From: Candidatus Aciduliprofundum sp. JdFR-45
GTDB taxonomy: Archaea > Thermoplasmatota > Thermoplasmata > Thermoplasmatales > JdFR-45
Direction of reading: 5' to 3'
Length of the DNA stretch: 9,500 nt
NCBI GenBank assembly: GCA_002011395.1
Contig: MTNG01000031.1
Span: 1 to 9,500, forward strand
Part shown: piece after piece, positions 1 to 4,929 of the stretch
Numbering within the stretch: position 1 is the stretch's first letter
Layout: each line of letters opens with the position of its first letter
Program-made: the position numbers and the translations under genes
The notes under the pieces: generated by a model
The model's database searches: none
Seen by the model: only the letters and a program-made list of their open reading frames with translations
What the model was told of the DNA's origin: nothing

Positions 1-576
1 CCCCGTCGTCTCGCCCATGAGGCACACGCCCGCCATGTCAAAGAAGTTCATTCCCAGCCCCAGAAGAAGACCTGCCGCGCCGACTATGCCCCCACCCGGC
101 TCGGTCTCGGAAAAAATCACCCCATACTGCGTGTACTTCGGAATCAGATGGCTGTGGGTTGCAGCGCCGAACACGCGTGGCACCCCCTCCAGCCGACCCG
201 TGGCGTAGCCGCCGAGCGTCAGTATCTCCCTCGCGCCCAGTTCTTTTGCTATTCTCAGGACCTCGTAGGACAGGTCGTACTGACCGTCGGCCGTGAGCCC
301 CTGGTAATCCCCTATCAGCAGAATGAGATCCCTTCCACCGCTGTTCCTGTAGTAATAGAGTTCGTTCCTGACCAGATATATCAGGCCATCGCCCCTCAGG
401 AGAACCTGCGGGGGAAAGTGCTTGGAGTATATCTCAGCGAACTTCGTGGCGTTCAGCTTCTCCACGAGGTACTCCGCGGCTATTTTGCCCACGTTCCCCA
501 CGCCGGGGAGCCCCTCCACCAGAACGGGGTCGGTGAGGTCCGGCTTCTCAATGAACTTGACGAGTATCGGCTCCAT
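1..576 (-). CDS. PAC2-family protein (proteasome assembly chaperone-like), 3' end cut by window
   Basis: Reading the minus strand by hand from 576 gives 192 codons without a stop, running off the left edge. The product starts MEPILVKFIEKPDL and contains VEGLPGVGNVGKIAAEYLV (residues about 20-38), LLIGDYQGLT (about 85-94), LTLGGYATG (about 119-127) and a glycine-rich GGGIVGAAGLLLGMG (about 169-183). This pattern is typical of the archaeal PAC2 (proteasome assembly chaperone 2) family, whose members are usually about 240-260 residues, so the C-terminal part is missing. Eukaryotic PAC2 helps assemble the 20S proteasome alpha ring; the role of the archaeal relatives is less settled. The start at 576 is chosen because GAGGTGAT lies just upstream at suitable spacing; an in-frame ATG at 582 sits too close to that site. 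The gene overlaps the end of Nop10 by 29 bases, so it is the last visible gene of the translation operon and probably translationally coupled. Confidence 0.88.
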   Translation of the reverse strand, partial: MEPILVKFIEKPDLTDPVLVEGLPGVGNVGKIAAEYLVEKLNATKFAEIYSKHFPPQVLLRGDGLIYLVRNELYYYRNSGGRDLILLIGDYQGLTADGQYDLSYEVLRIAKELGAREILTLGGYATGRLEGVPRVFGAATHSHLIPKYTQYGVIFSETEPGGGIVGAAGLLLGLGMNFFDMAGVCLMGETTG

Positions 577-745
577 CGCCATCACCTCGCACCATCCTCT
601 TCAGCATCCTCCTGTACCTGCCGTACTTATCCTCCGGGGAGAAACGGGGCGGCAGGGGCATATGCGTCTGGTTCCCGCAGAGGGGACAGGAGTCCTTCAG
701 CGTGTATCTGCCGCATAAAGGGCAGCGCCTCAGACGCGTCTTCAA
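548..745 (-). CDS. nop10: Nop10, H/ACA ribonucleoprotein subunit
   Basis: A 65-residue protein with a zinc ribbon made by C8-x2-C11 and C20-x2-C23, followed by the conserved PPRFSPEDKYGRYRR segment (about 32-46). Nop10 binds Cbf5 (the pseudouridine synthase) and, with Gar1 and L7Ae, forms the H/ACA RNP that makes guide-RNA-directed pseudouridines in rRNA. The start is a TTG at 743-745, supported by GGAGGT about 7 bases upstream; its TTGA overlaps the TGA stop of aIF2-alpha. The family is usually about 55-60 residues, so the last dozen residues (GDGDGADTRQVH), which lie over the PAC2 ribosome binding site and start, are probably a poorly conserved tail. aIF2-alpha followed by Nop10 is a recurrent archaeal gene pair. 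Confidence 0.93.
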   Translation of the reverse strand: MKTRLRRCPLCGRYTLKDSCPLCGNQTHMPLPPRFSPEDKYGRYRRMLKRMVRGDGDGADTRQVH

Positions 746-1515
746 CTCTTCAACCTCCTCTGGTACTCGCCCTCTCCCCCGTAAGATGTTATAATTTCTA
801 TGACCCTCTTGGCCGCGGACGTGAGTTTCTCCTCCGCCTCCTTGTAGTTGTCCGCCTTGACCATGATCCTGTACCGGGGCGCACCGACGTACTGCACCTG
901 GACCTCGTCATCAACCTCAATTGACGTGAGTGCTTCTTTTATGTGTTCAACGCCGTCAGGCGACGGGTCCGTCAGTATCACATATCCATGTATCTTGACG
1001 TAAGGCGGAACGATGTTTTCCTGCGCGATCTTCACGAACTCCTCCACCCATGGACCGGTGAAGCCGTCCTCCTCCAGAGCGCGGTCGTCCATGGCGGCCT
1101 CCTCAAATGCGCCGTACAGCGAGCCGTACGTGTCTATGAGTTCCGGAACGATTTCCTTGAACGCCTTCTCCCTGTCCAGCCCAGCCCTCTCGCAGACGAT
1201 TTCAAACAGTTTTCTCGCCCTGATCTCGTTCTTCCACTGCTGGAGTTTCTCCCTCTTCTGGCTCTCCGTCACGCGCTTCAGCGAGAGGTCTATCCTGCCC
1301 TTCCTCCTGTCCACGTTGATGACCTTGCACACGACCTTCTGCCCCTCGCGCACGTAGTCCCGGATGTACTTCACCCAGCCGGATGCCACCTCTGAGATGT
1401 GTATGAAGCCCTCCAGCCCCTCGTACTCGTCCAGGTAGACAAACGCGCCGTGCGTCCTCATTATCTTCTTCACGGTGCAGACGACGAGTTCCCCCACCTC
1501 TGGATATTCCCTCAT
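742..1515 (-). CDS. Translation initiation factor aIF2, alpha subunit
   Basis: A 257-residue protein. Residues about 8-83 form an S1/OB-fold RNA-binding domain (GELVVCTVKKIMRTHGAFV, then GLEGFIHISEVASGWV and GRIDLSLKRV). Residues about 84-170 are the helical middle domain, and about 175-250 the alpha/beta C-terminal domain (GYVILTDPSPDGVEHIKEAL, then RYRIMVKADNYKEAEEKL). Length and domain order match archaeal aIF2-alpha. With the beta and gamma subunits it forms the heterotrimer that delivers initiator Met-tRNA to the small ribosomal subunit; the C-terminal domain contacts the gamma subunit. The ATG at 1513-1515 lies one base after the S27e stop, so the gene is probably coupled to it. Its stop overlaps the TTG start of Nop10 in the sequence TTGA. 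Nothing unusual is seen in the protein. Confidence 0.97.
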   Translation of the reverse strand: MREYPEVGELVVCTVKKIMRTHGAFVYLDEYEGLEGFIHISEVASGWVKYIRDYVREGQKVVCKVINVDRRKGRIDLSLKRVTESQKREKLQQWKNEIRARKLFEIVCERAGLDREKAFKEIVPELIDTYGSLYGAFEEAAMDDRALEEDGFTGPWVEEFVKIAQENIVPPYVKIHGYVILTDPSPDGVEHIKEALTSIEVDDEVQVQYVGAPRYRIMVKADNYKEAEEKLTSAAKRVIEIITSYGGEGEYQRRLKS

Positions 1516-1516
1516 A

Positions 1517-1726
1517 TCACTCGTACACTCCCACCACTTCGCCCCTGATCAGGGCCTTGCCTCCCGTCGGCTTCGCGAGCGTGGCCCCGCACACGGAGCA
1601 CTTGACCACCGTGGACGCCCGCCCGTATATCATCTGCTCGTTGCCGCAGTCGCTGCACCTGACCTTCACGAAGACCTTGCCGGGGCCCTTGACCTTCCTG
1701 AATTCCTGCACCTCTTCCTCGGCCAT
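1517..1726 (-). CDS. rps27e: Small ribosomal subunit protein S27e
   Basis: A 69-residue protein with a C4 zinc finger: C24-x2-C27 (RCSDCGNEQ) and C43-x2-C46 (VKCSVCGATL). The C-terminal KPTGGKALIRGEVVGVYE is typical of archaeal S27e. It is a structural component of the 30S subunit. The ATG at 1724-1726 is preceded by GGAGGTG about 8 bases upstream, which overlaps the end of the L44e coding region; the gap between the L44e stop and this start is 2 bases. L44e-S27e-aIF2-alpha is a conserved archaeal order. Length and residues are normal for the family. Confidence 0.97.
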   Translation of the reverse strand: MAEEEVQEFRKVKGPGKVFVKVRCSDCGNEQMIYGRASTVVKCSVCGATLAKPTGGKALIRGEVVGVYE

Positions 1727-1728
1727 TG

Positions 1729-2013
1729 TCAGTCCACCTCCACGAGTTCAAACCTCTTCGCCCTCCACATGGGGCGCGTATGTGCCTTCTTGCATTCAAC
1801 GCACCGGAATCTGAGGTTGAGGCGCTTCGTGGGCTTCTCCCTCCCCTCGTAGGTGGGCCTGGGGAAACCGCCGTACCCCGCCGTGACGCGCCTGAACCTC
1901 CTCTGGCCCGCCTTGAGTTCGCTGCGGGGGCGGTTCTTCACCCTCTCCACCTCGTGCATCGTGTGGCGCCTGCACGATGGACAGTACATCTTGATCTTCT
2001 TCGGTAATTTCAT
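1729..2013 (-). CDS. rpl44e: Large ribosomal subunit protein L44e
   Basis: Read from the ATG at 2011-2013, this gives 94 residues starting MKLPKKIKMYCPSCRRHT. A zinc ribbon is formed by C11-x2-C14 near the N terminus and the CVEC pair near residue 72. The middle (AGQRRFRRVTAGYGGFPRP) and the FRCVECKKAHTRP motif are characteristic of archaeal/eukaryotic L44e, a 50S protein near the E site. An upstream in-frame ATG at 2052 would add 13 residues (MPIPFPDSSPVVE) but falls inside the likely promoter/leader, while GGTGGTTGAG directly precedes 2013; the shorter start also matches the family length. It is the first gene of the minus-strand operon. Confidence 0.96.
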   Translation of the reverse strand: MKLPKKIKMYCPSCRRHTMHEVERVKNRPRSELKAGQRRFRRVTAGYGGFPRPTYEGREKPTKRLNLRFRCVECKKAHTRPMWRAKRFELVEVD

Positions 2014-2056
2014 CTCAACCACCGGCGACGAATCTGGGAATGGAATGGGCATCTGG

Positions 2057-2073
2057 TATTTAACTATTTTTAC
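2057..2073 (-). promoter_or_regulatory. TATA/BRE promoter of the L44e operon
   Basis: Read on the minus strand, this is an A-rich stretch (GTAAAAATAG) followed by TTAAATA at 2063-2057, a plausible BRE plus box A. A start of transcription about 26 bases downstream falls near 2034, leaving a leader of about 20 bases that keeps the GGTGG ribosome binding site before the ATG at 2013. Position and composition only; no transcript data. Confidence 0.55.
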
Positions 2074-2077
2074 CCTG

Positions 2078-2091
2078 CGCGCGGCCGCGCG
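2078..2091. repeat. 14-bp perfect GC palindrome CGCGCGGCCGCGCG
   Basis: A perfect 7+7 bp self-complementary sequence with no loop, all G/C, immediately upstream of the BRE/TATA of the L44e operon (about 44-57 bases before its inferred transcription start) in an otherwise A/T-leaning divergent promoter region. It could be a binding site for a dimeric regulator or simply a GC-rich accident; no function is known to me. Confidence 0.5.
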
Positions 2092-2104
2092 ACGGGGAAA
2101 GCGG

Positions 2105-2120
2105 AACGCACGAAAGCGTT
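2105..2120. repeat. Inverted repeat AACGC-N6-GCGTT (copy 1)
   Basis: Perfect 5-bp arms (2105-2109 and 2116-2120) around a 6-base centre (ACGAAA), directly followed by AAATAATC. The same arms and spacing recur at 3474-3489, upstream of the pgk TATA box. In the divergent region it could act on either direction. An operator is possible but unproven. Confidence 0.4.
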
Positions 2121-2152
2121 AAATAATCTCCGGGTGATAATGATTGATGTTC

Positions 2153-2161
2153 GGATATAAA
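2153..2161 (+). promoter_or_regulatory. TATA box upstream of the 2206 membrane protein gene
   Basis: GGATATAAA is a good archaeal box A. Transcription about 26 bases downstream would start near 2183, leaving a leader of about 22 bases that contains GGTGG (2195-2199 region) before the ATG at 2206. A second TATA-like sequence, CGTTAAATAATC at 2117-2128, could give an earlier start near 2148. Confidence 0.5.
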
Positions 2162-2164
2162 TGT

Positions 2165-2186
2165 GGGCACGCCGGGATATGTGCCC
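2165..2186. repeat. Inverted repeat GGGCAC-N10-GTGCCC spanning the inferred transcription start
   Basis: Perfect 6-bp arms at 2165-2170 and 2181-2186, lying just downstream of the TATA box at 2153 and over the expected start of transcription (about 2183). A repressor bound here would block the start site, so it is a candidate operator for the 2206 gene. The arms are short and GC-rich, so chance is possible. Confidence 0.35.
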
Positions 2187-2205
2187 CCCACGGCGGTGGA
2201 TATAA

Positions 2206-2721
2206 ATGGACGGTGCTCTCCACGGGGAAATAAGAAGGAGAATTCGGCGCAGAATGGCCCTCTTTGCGCTTGCACCTGCGATCTCCTTTACATCGCTCAT
2301 CGTCTCAAAATCCACCGGCGTGGAAACAGAGGCATTCAGACTCCTCCTCTTAATCAACGGCGTGGTGTGGGGGTATTTTCTGGTGGTGGGCATATTTTAC
2401 TTCTACTCCTACCATCCTCACATCCGAGGTGGCTACATCTATGTCATACCGAAGGATGTTAAGGACGCTTTCCTGCTCAGAAAAACCCGCCGTCCGGTGA
2501 GCAGAATAAAAAGGGTTTACCTCAACAGGAAAGTGAGCGACTGGAAATACATAACGATTGAATACAGAGAGCCCATCGGGCTGTATGGGAAGTACGATTA
2601 CATTTTAAAAGAGCTGATCCCCGATATGGATGAATTTATACGTTCCCTCACACAGCATGGCGTGGAGTGGACGGACAGTTACAAACCCGTTCGGGAGGCG
2701 GACCTCCTGTGGGGGTGGTGA
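2206..2721 (+). CDS. Small membrane protein: two membrane segments plus PH-like C-terminal domain
   Basis: 171 residues, not recognised as a named family. A short basic N terminus (RRRIRRR, about 10-16) is followed by two hydrophobic segments at about 17-34 and 44-67. By the positive-inside rule the basic end is likely cytoplasmic, giving a hairpin with the soluble domain also inside. Residues about 74-160 look like a beta-rich PH-like fold ending in a helix: GGYIYVIPKDV, then RIKRVYLNRKVSDWKYITIEY, then DEFIRSLTQHGVEW. The layout resembles the next gene (2785) and each half of the protein at 7191-8441, so these look like paralogues related to bacterial/archaeal PH-like (bPH2-type) membrane proteins; that assignment is inference from pattern. 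The start at 2206 is supported by GGTGG six bases upstream and a TATA box at 2153. Confidence 0.8.
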   Translation: MDGALHGEIRRRIRRRMALFALAPAISFTSLIVSKSTGVETEAFRLLLLINGVVWGYFLVVGIFYFYSYHPHIRGGYIYVIPKDVKDAFLLRKTRRPVSRIKRVYLNRKVSDWKYITIEYREPIGLYGKYDYILKELIPDMDEFIRSLTQHGVEWTDSYKPVREADLLWGW

Positions 2722-2726
2722 AACCG

Positions 2727-2801
2727 ATGAACGGAACTGTGGTCGGAAAAGGGCCCTCGTTGAGGGAAATGGGGGGCGCTCAAAATGAACGACTCTATTA
2801 A
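2727..2801 (+). CDS. Possible 24-codon leader ORF before the 2785 gene, or its displaced N terminus
   Basis: An ATG at 2727 lies 5 bases after the stop of the preceding gene, with a good ribosome binding site (GGTGGTG, 2714-2720) ending 6 bases before it. The ORF, starting MNGTVVGKGPSLREMG, ends at 2801 and overlaps the next gene's start by 17 bases. The 2785 start itself has only a weak G-rich site, so translation might be coupled through this ORF. A run of six G at 2771-2776 lies inside it; with one G fewer the ORF would join the 2785 gene in frame. So it may be a real short leader peptide, the true N terminus split by an indel, or chance. Confidence 0.25.
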   Translation: MNGTVVGKGPSLREMGGAQNERLY

Positions 2802-3345
2802 GGGTGATCTGGGGAAGATAGAAATTTTATTGCGAAAAGATAAAAAATTCATTCTCCTGAGCCAGTTCGCAATCTCAGTTATACTGGTCGGTCTATGGTA
2901 TGCCTTCCTCCTGGGTCCAGATAGGGGAAATATCGTGGCCCTCGCCGCGATGCTCGCTTTCAGCGCGTTGTGCATTTTCTGCGTACTCAGGGGCTTCGTT
3001 GAACTCCATCCCGAAAAGGACATGTACCCTGTGGAGGAAGGCATACGCGTATCCCCATCAAAGAACGCTGACCTCAACATAATAAGATACGAGTGGATAG
3101 AGGTCGTCGTCATGAACGAGGCGGGCGGCGGAAGCGTGTACGTGGATATATTCTTCACGGCCGACGGTAAAAAGTATATTTATAGAACATTTCAAAGAAA
3201 AATAAAGGACCACGGTGAATTCCTGGAGGCGCTGAGAGAGAAGGGGGTTGATGTGAGGGTGCTGGAACCCTCCATATGGGTTCAGAGAAAGAGGGATTTC
3301 ACATGGATAGGGTACATGATGAAAGGGAGGGAGTGGGTCCGATGA
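2785..3345 (+). CDS. Small membrane protein: two membrane segments plus PH-like domain (paralogue of 2206)
   Basis: 186 residues with no recognised family name. A charged N terminus (residues 1-21, many K/E/D) is followed by membrane segments at about 22-44 and 49-72. The soluble part then follows: PVEEGIRVSPSK (about 82-93), IIRYEWIEVVVMNE (about 99-112), VYVDIFFTADGKKYIYRTF (about 118-136) and a closing helix FLEALREKGV (about 146-155). The 'x-EEGI-x...I-x-Y-x-x-I-x-x-V' pattern closely parallels YEKGI...IPYRDIKEVI in the second half of the protein at 7191-8441, suggesting the same PH-like unit. It follows the 2206 gene in the same direction with a 63-base gap and shares its promoter or is coupled to it. 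No in-frame upstream ATG exists; a stop (TGA, 2761) precedes. The role is unknown; a membrane-surface scaffold or lipid-facing function would be speculation. Confidence 0.8.
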   Translation: MNDSIKGDLGKIEILLRKDKKFILLSQFAISVILVGLWYAFLLGPDRGNIVALAAMLAFSALCIFCVLRGFVELHPEKDMYPVEEGIRVSPSKNADLNIIRYEWIEVVVMNEAGGGSVYVDIFFTADGKKYIYRTFQRKIKDHGEFLEALREKGVDVRVLEPSIWVQRKRDFTWIGYMMKGREWVR

Positions 3346-3473
3346 CCGGATTGACCTGCCCCAAGAGAAACACGAACGCTGGATGTGTGCACCGTCTCCA
3401 GAGACGCGCTAAGAGAAATGGCTGCCCTCCTCCGGACACCGCTGAGTCCCCAGGTACACGCGACGTCCATTAA
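3342..3473 (+). CDS. Possible 43-residue small protein overlapping the end of the 2785 gene
   Basis: The stop of the 2785 gene sits in ATGA (3342-3345), so an ATG overlaps it in the classic coupled arrangement, with a G/A-rich stretch (GGGAGGGAG) upstream. The ORF starts MTGLTCPKRNTNAGCVH, holds three cysteines (6, 15 and 28) and ends with TAA at 3471-3473, exactly where a hairpin plus T-tract begins. The composition (R, P, T, G) is not convincingly protein-like and I recognise no domain, so it may be chance in a 192-base spacer before pgk. Confidence 0.25.
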   Translation: MTGLTCPKRNTNAGCVHRLQRRAKRNGCPPPDTAESPGTRDVH

Positions 3474-3492
3474 AACGCTGCACGGCGTTTTT
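3472..3492 (+). terminator. Hairpin with T-tract, possible end of the 2206-2785 transcript; contains AACGC-N6-GCGTT copy 2
   Basis: AAAACGC (3472-3478) and GCGTTTT (3485-3491) pair perfectly over a 6-base loop, and the right arm runs into five T (3488-3492). This fits a terminator after the preceding genes. The inner 16 bases (3474-3489) match the palindrome at 2105-2120 in arms and spacing and lie 16 bases before the pgk TATA box, so an operator for pgk is the alternative reading. Confidence 0.4.
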
Positions 3493-3504
3493 GCGGATAA
3501 CACA

Positions 3505-3513
3505 ACTTATTTA
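3505..3513 (+). promoter_or_regulatory. TATA box of pgk
   Basis: CTTATTTAT is an archaeal box A whose centre lies about 28-29 bases before the ATG at 3538. Transcription would start at or a base or two before that ATG, implying a leaderless or near-leaderless mRNA. No ribosome binding site precedes 3538, which agrees. Confidence 0.55.
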
Positions 3514-3537
3514 TCCCCGTGCTCATTATGCCCCTCC

Positions 3538-4788
3538 ATGGGGGAGAAGACGTTCCTCACTCTGGACGACGTGGAGTTATCAGGGTCAACTGTTTTCGTC
3601 AGGGTGGACGTGAACTCGCCCATTGACCCCAGGTACGGCGCCATACTGGACGACTCCCGCTTCAGGTCCCACATCCCAACACTGGAGGACCTCCACGACG
3701 CCGCCGTGGTGATACTCGCCCACCAGAGCAGGCCCGGGAAGGACGATTTCACCACGACCGAGCCGCACGCGAGGGAGTTCTCGCGTCTTCTGCGAAGGCG
3801 AGTTGAGTACGTGGACGGTCTCCTTGAAAGCCATGTCATTGATAGGGTGGAGAACCTGCAACCGGGCGATGTAATCATGCTTCAGAACGTGAGGTTTTAC
3901 TCGGAAGAGGTGGCGGTGAAGGGCAAGAAGGTGGAGGACTTTGAGCACACGCACATAGTCAGGCGTCTCGCCCCCTACATGGACTACTTCGTCAACGACG
4001 CCTTTGCGGCCGCCCACAGGGCCCAGACGACCCTCATCGGGTTTGCCCTGCAGGTCCCCATGGTCGCGGGGCGTCTAATGGAGAAAGAAATAGTGTCTCT
4101 GGAACGCTTCATGCGCGCCGAGGAGAGACCGAAGATGGCCGTGCTGGGAGGGGCAAAGGTGGACGACTCGCTTAAGCTGATGGAGAACATGCTCAACTCG
4201 GGCTCGCTGGACGCCGTGCTCACTGGCGGACTCGTGGCGCAGGTGTTCCTGCTGGCAAACGGTGTGGACGTGGGCGAGAAGTCGGTGGCTTATCTACGGA
4301 AGGAGTTTGAGGACCTGGAAGACCTTCTTGGGCGTGCGAAGGCGCTGCTGGACAGATACAGCGAGAAAATAGTTCTGCCCGACGATGTTGCTCTGGACCG
4401 CGAGGGCCAGCGCGTGACGGTGAGCGTGAAGGAGTTACCCCCGGAATACCCCATCTACGACATAGGCATAGAGACGATAGTGAAGTACTCCAATATGCTT
4501 TCAGATGCCAGGATGGCGTTCATCAACGGCCCCATGGGGGTGTACGAGATACCCGAGTTCTCCGCGGGCACGGAGGAGATTCTGAGGGCTTTCAGAAACG
4601 TGAAGGGCCTCAGGCTGGCGGGCGGCGGGCACACGATATCCGCCATCCGCATGTACGGTCTGGAGGACAACTTCGACCACATCAGCGTGGGCGGCGGCTC
4701 CCTGATGGCATTCCTCTCCGGTGAGCGTCTGCCGGTCATAGAGGCGCTCCGCAGGTCCTATCAGAAATTCAAAGGGAGCGGCACCTGA
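3538..4788 (+). CDS. pgk: Phosphoglycerate kinase
   Basis: 416 residues, the usual archaeal length. It catalyses the reversible transfer of phosphate between 1,3-bisphosphoglycerate and ADP in glycolysis/gluconeogenesis, in the cytoplasm. Visible landmarks: VFVRVDVNSPID (19-30, substrate-binding R22, D24, N26), HQSRPG (62-67), NVRFYSEE (117-124), FVNDAFAAAHRAQ (151-163), the nucleotide-binding GGAKVDDSLKLMENM (204-218), TGGLVAQVF, INGPMGVYEIPEF (329-341) and AGGGHT...GGGSLMAFLSGE near the C terminus. All expected key motifs are present. The reading frame is open back to 3385, but the extra 51 residues span the TATA box and do not resemble the family, whereas TLDDVELSGSTV right after 3538 is the normal N terminus. 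Translation is probably from a leaderless transcript. tRNA-Gly follows 45 bases downstream with its own promoter. Confidence 0.97.
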   Translation: MGEKTFLTLDDVELSGSTVFVRVDVNSPIDPRYGAILDDSRFRSHIPTLEDLHDAAVVILAHQSRPGKDDFTTTEPHAREFSRLLRRRVEYVDGLLESHVIDRVENLQPGDVIMLQNVRFYSEEVAVKGKKVEDFEHTHIVRRLAPYMDYFVNDAFAAAHRAQTTLIGFALQVPMVAGRLMEKEIVSLERFMRAEERPKMAVLGGAKVDDSLKLMENMLNSGSLDAVLTGGLVAQVFLLANGVDVGEKSVAYLRKEFEDLEDLLGRAKALLDRYSEKIVLPDDVALDREGQRVTVSVKELPPEYPIYDIGIETIVKYSNMLSDARMAFINGPMGVYEIPEFSAGTEEILRAFRNVKGLRLAGGGHTISAIRMYGLEDNFDHISVGGGSLMAFLSGERLPVIEALRRSYQKFKGSGT

Positions 4789-4801
4789 GGGCCCAGTAAG
4801 G

Positions 4802-4811
4802 TTAATATATC
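4802..4811 (+). promoter_or_regulatory. TATA box of tRNA-Gly
   Basis: TTAATATATC, centred about 27 bases before the 5' end of the mature tRNA at 4834, so transcription would start at or very near the tRNA itself. It lies in the short gap after the pgk stop, showing that the tRNA need not depend on pgk read-through. Confidence 0.6.
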
Positions 4812-4833
4812 AACTCCCCATAACCGGAGATGG

Positions 4834-4907
4834 GCGGGTGTAGTCTAGTGGTAGGACAGGGGCTTCCCAAGCCTCTAGCCCGGGTTCGAATCCCGGCACC
4901 CGCACCA
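4834..4907 (+). tRNA. tRNA-Gly (anticodon CCC), CCA encoded
   Basis: A full cloverleaf can be drawn: acceptor GCGGGTG/CACCCGC (7 perfect pairs), D stem GTCT/GGAC, anticodon stem GGGGC/GCCTC with one G-T pair and loop TTCCCAA, variable region TAGC, T stem CCGGG/CCCGG with loop TTCGAAT, discriminator A (4904) and encoded CCA (4905-4907). Anticodon CCC reads GGG glycine codons. No intron. It is flanked by its own TATA box and an oligo-T terminator. It stands head-on to the AT-rich gene that ends at 4930. Confidence 0.97.
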
Positions 4908-4916
4908 TTTTGTTTT
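4908..4916 (+). terminator. Oligo-T terminator of tRNA-Gly
   Basis: TTTTGTTTT directly follows the encoded CCA. Archaeal RNA polymerase stops at T-rich tracts without needing a hairpin, so this is the likely 3' end of the tRNA precursor. It lies between convergent genes. Confidence 0.6.
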
Positions 4917-4929
4917 CCTGAAATTCTTT

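Noticed and set aside
148..924. Long plus-strand open frame of 258 codons, with a similar one at 943-1395
   Set aside because: Antisense to PAC2, Nop10 and aIF2-alpha, which have clear family motifs. The plus-strand products have low-complexity, C/R/P-rich composition typical of GC-rich shadows.
2014..2052. 13-residue extension of L44e from the ATG at 2052
   Set aside because: It falls on the expected promoter/leader; the ribosome binding site and the family length support 2013.
3385..3537. 51-residue N-terminal extension of phosphoglycerate kinase
   Set aside because: It spans the TATA box and a hairpin, does not resemble the family, and the normal N terminus begins right after 3538.
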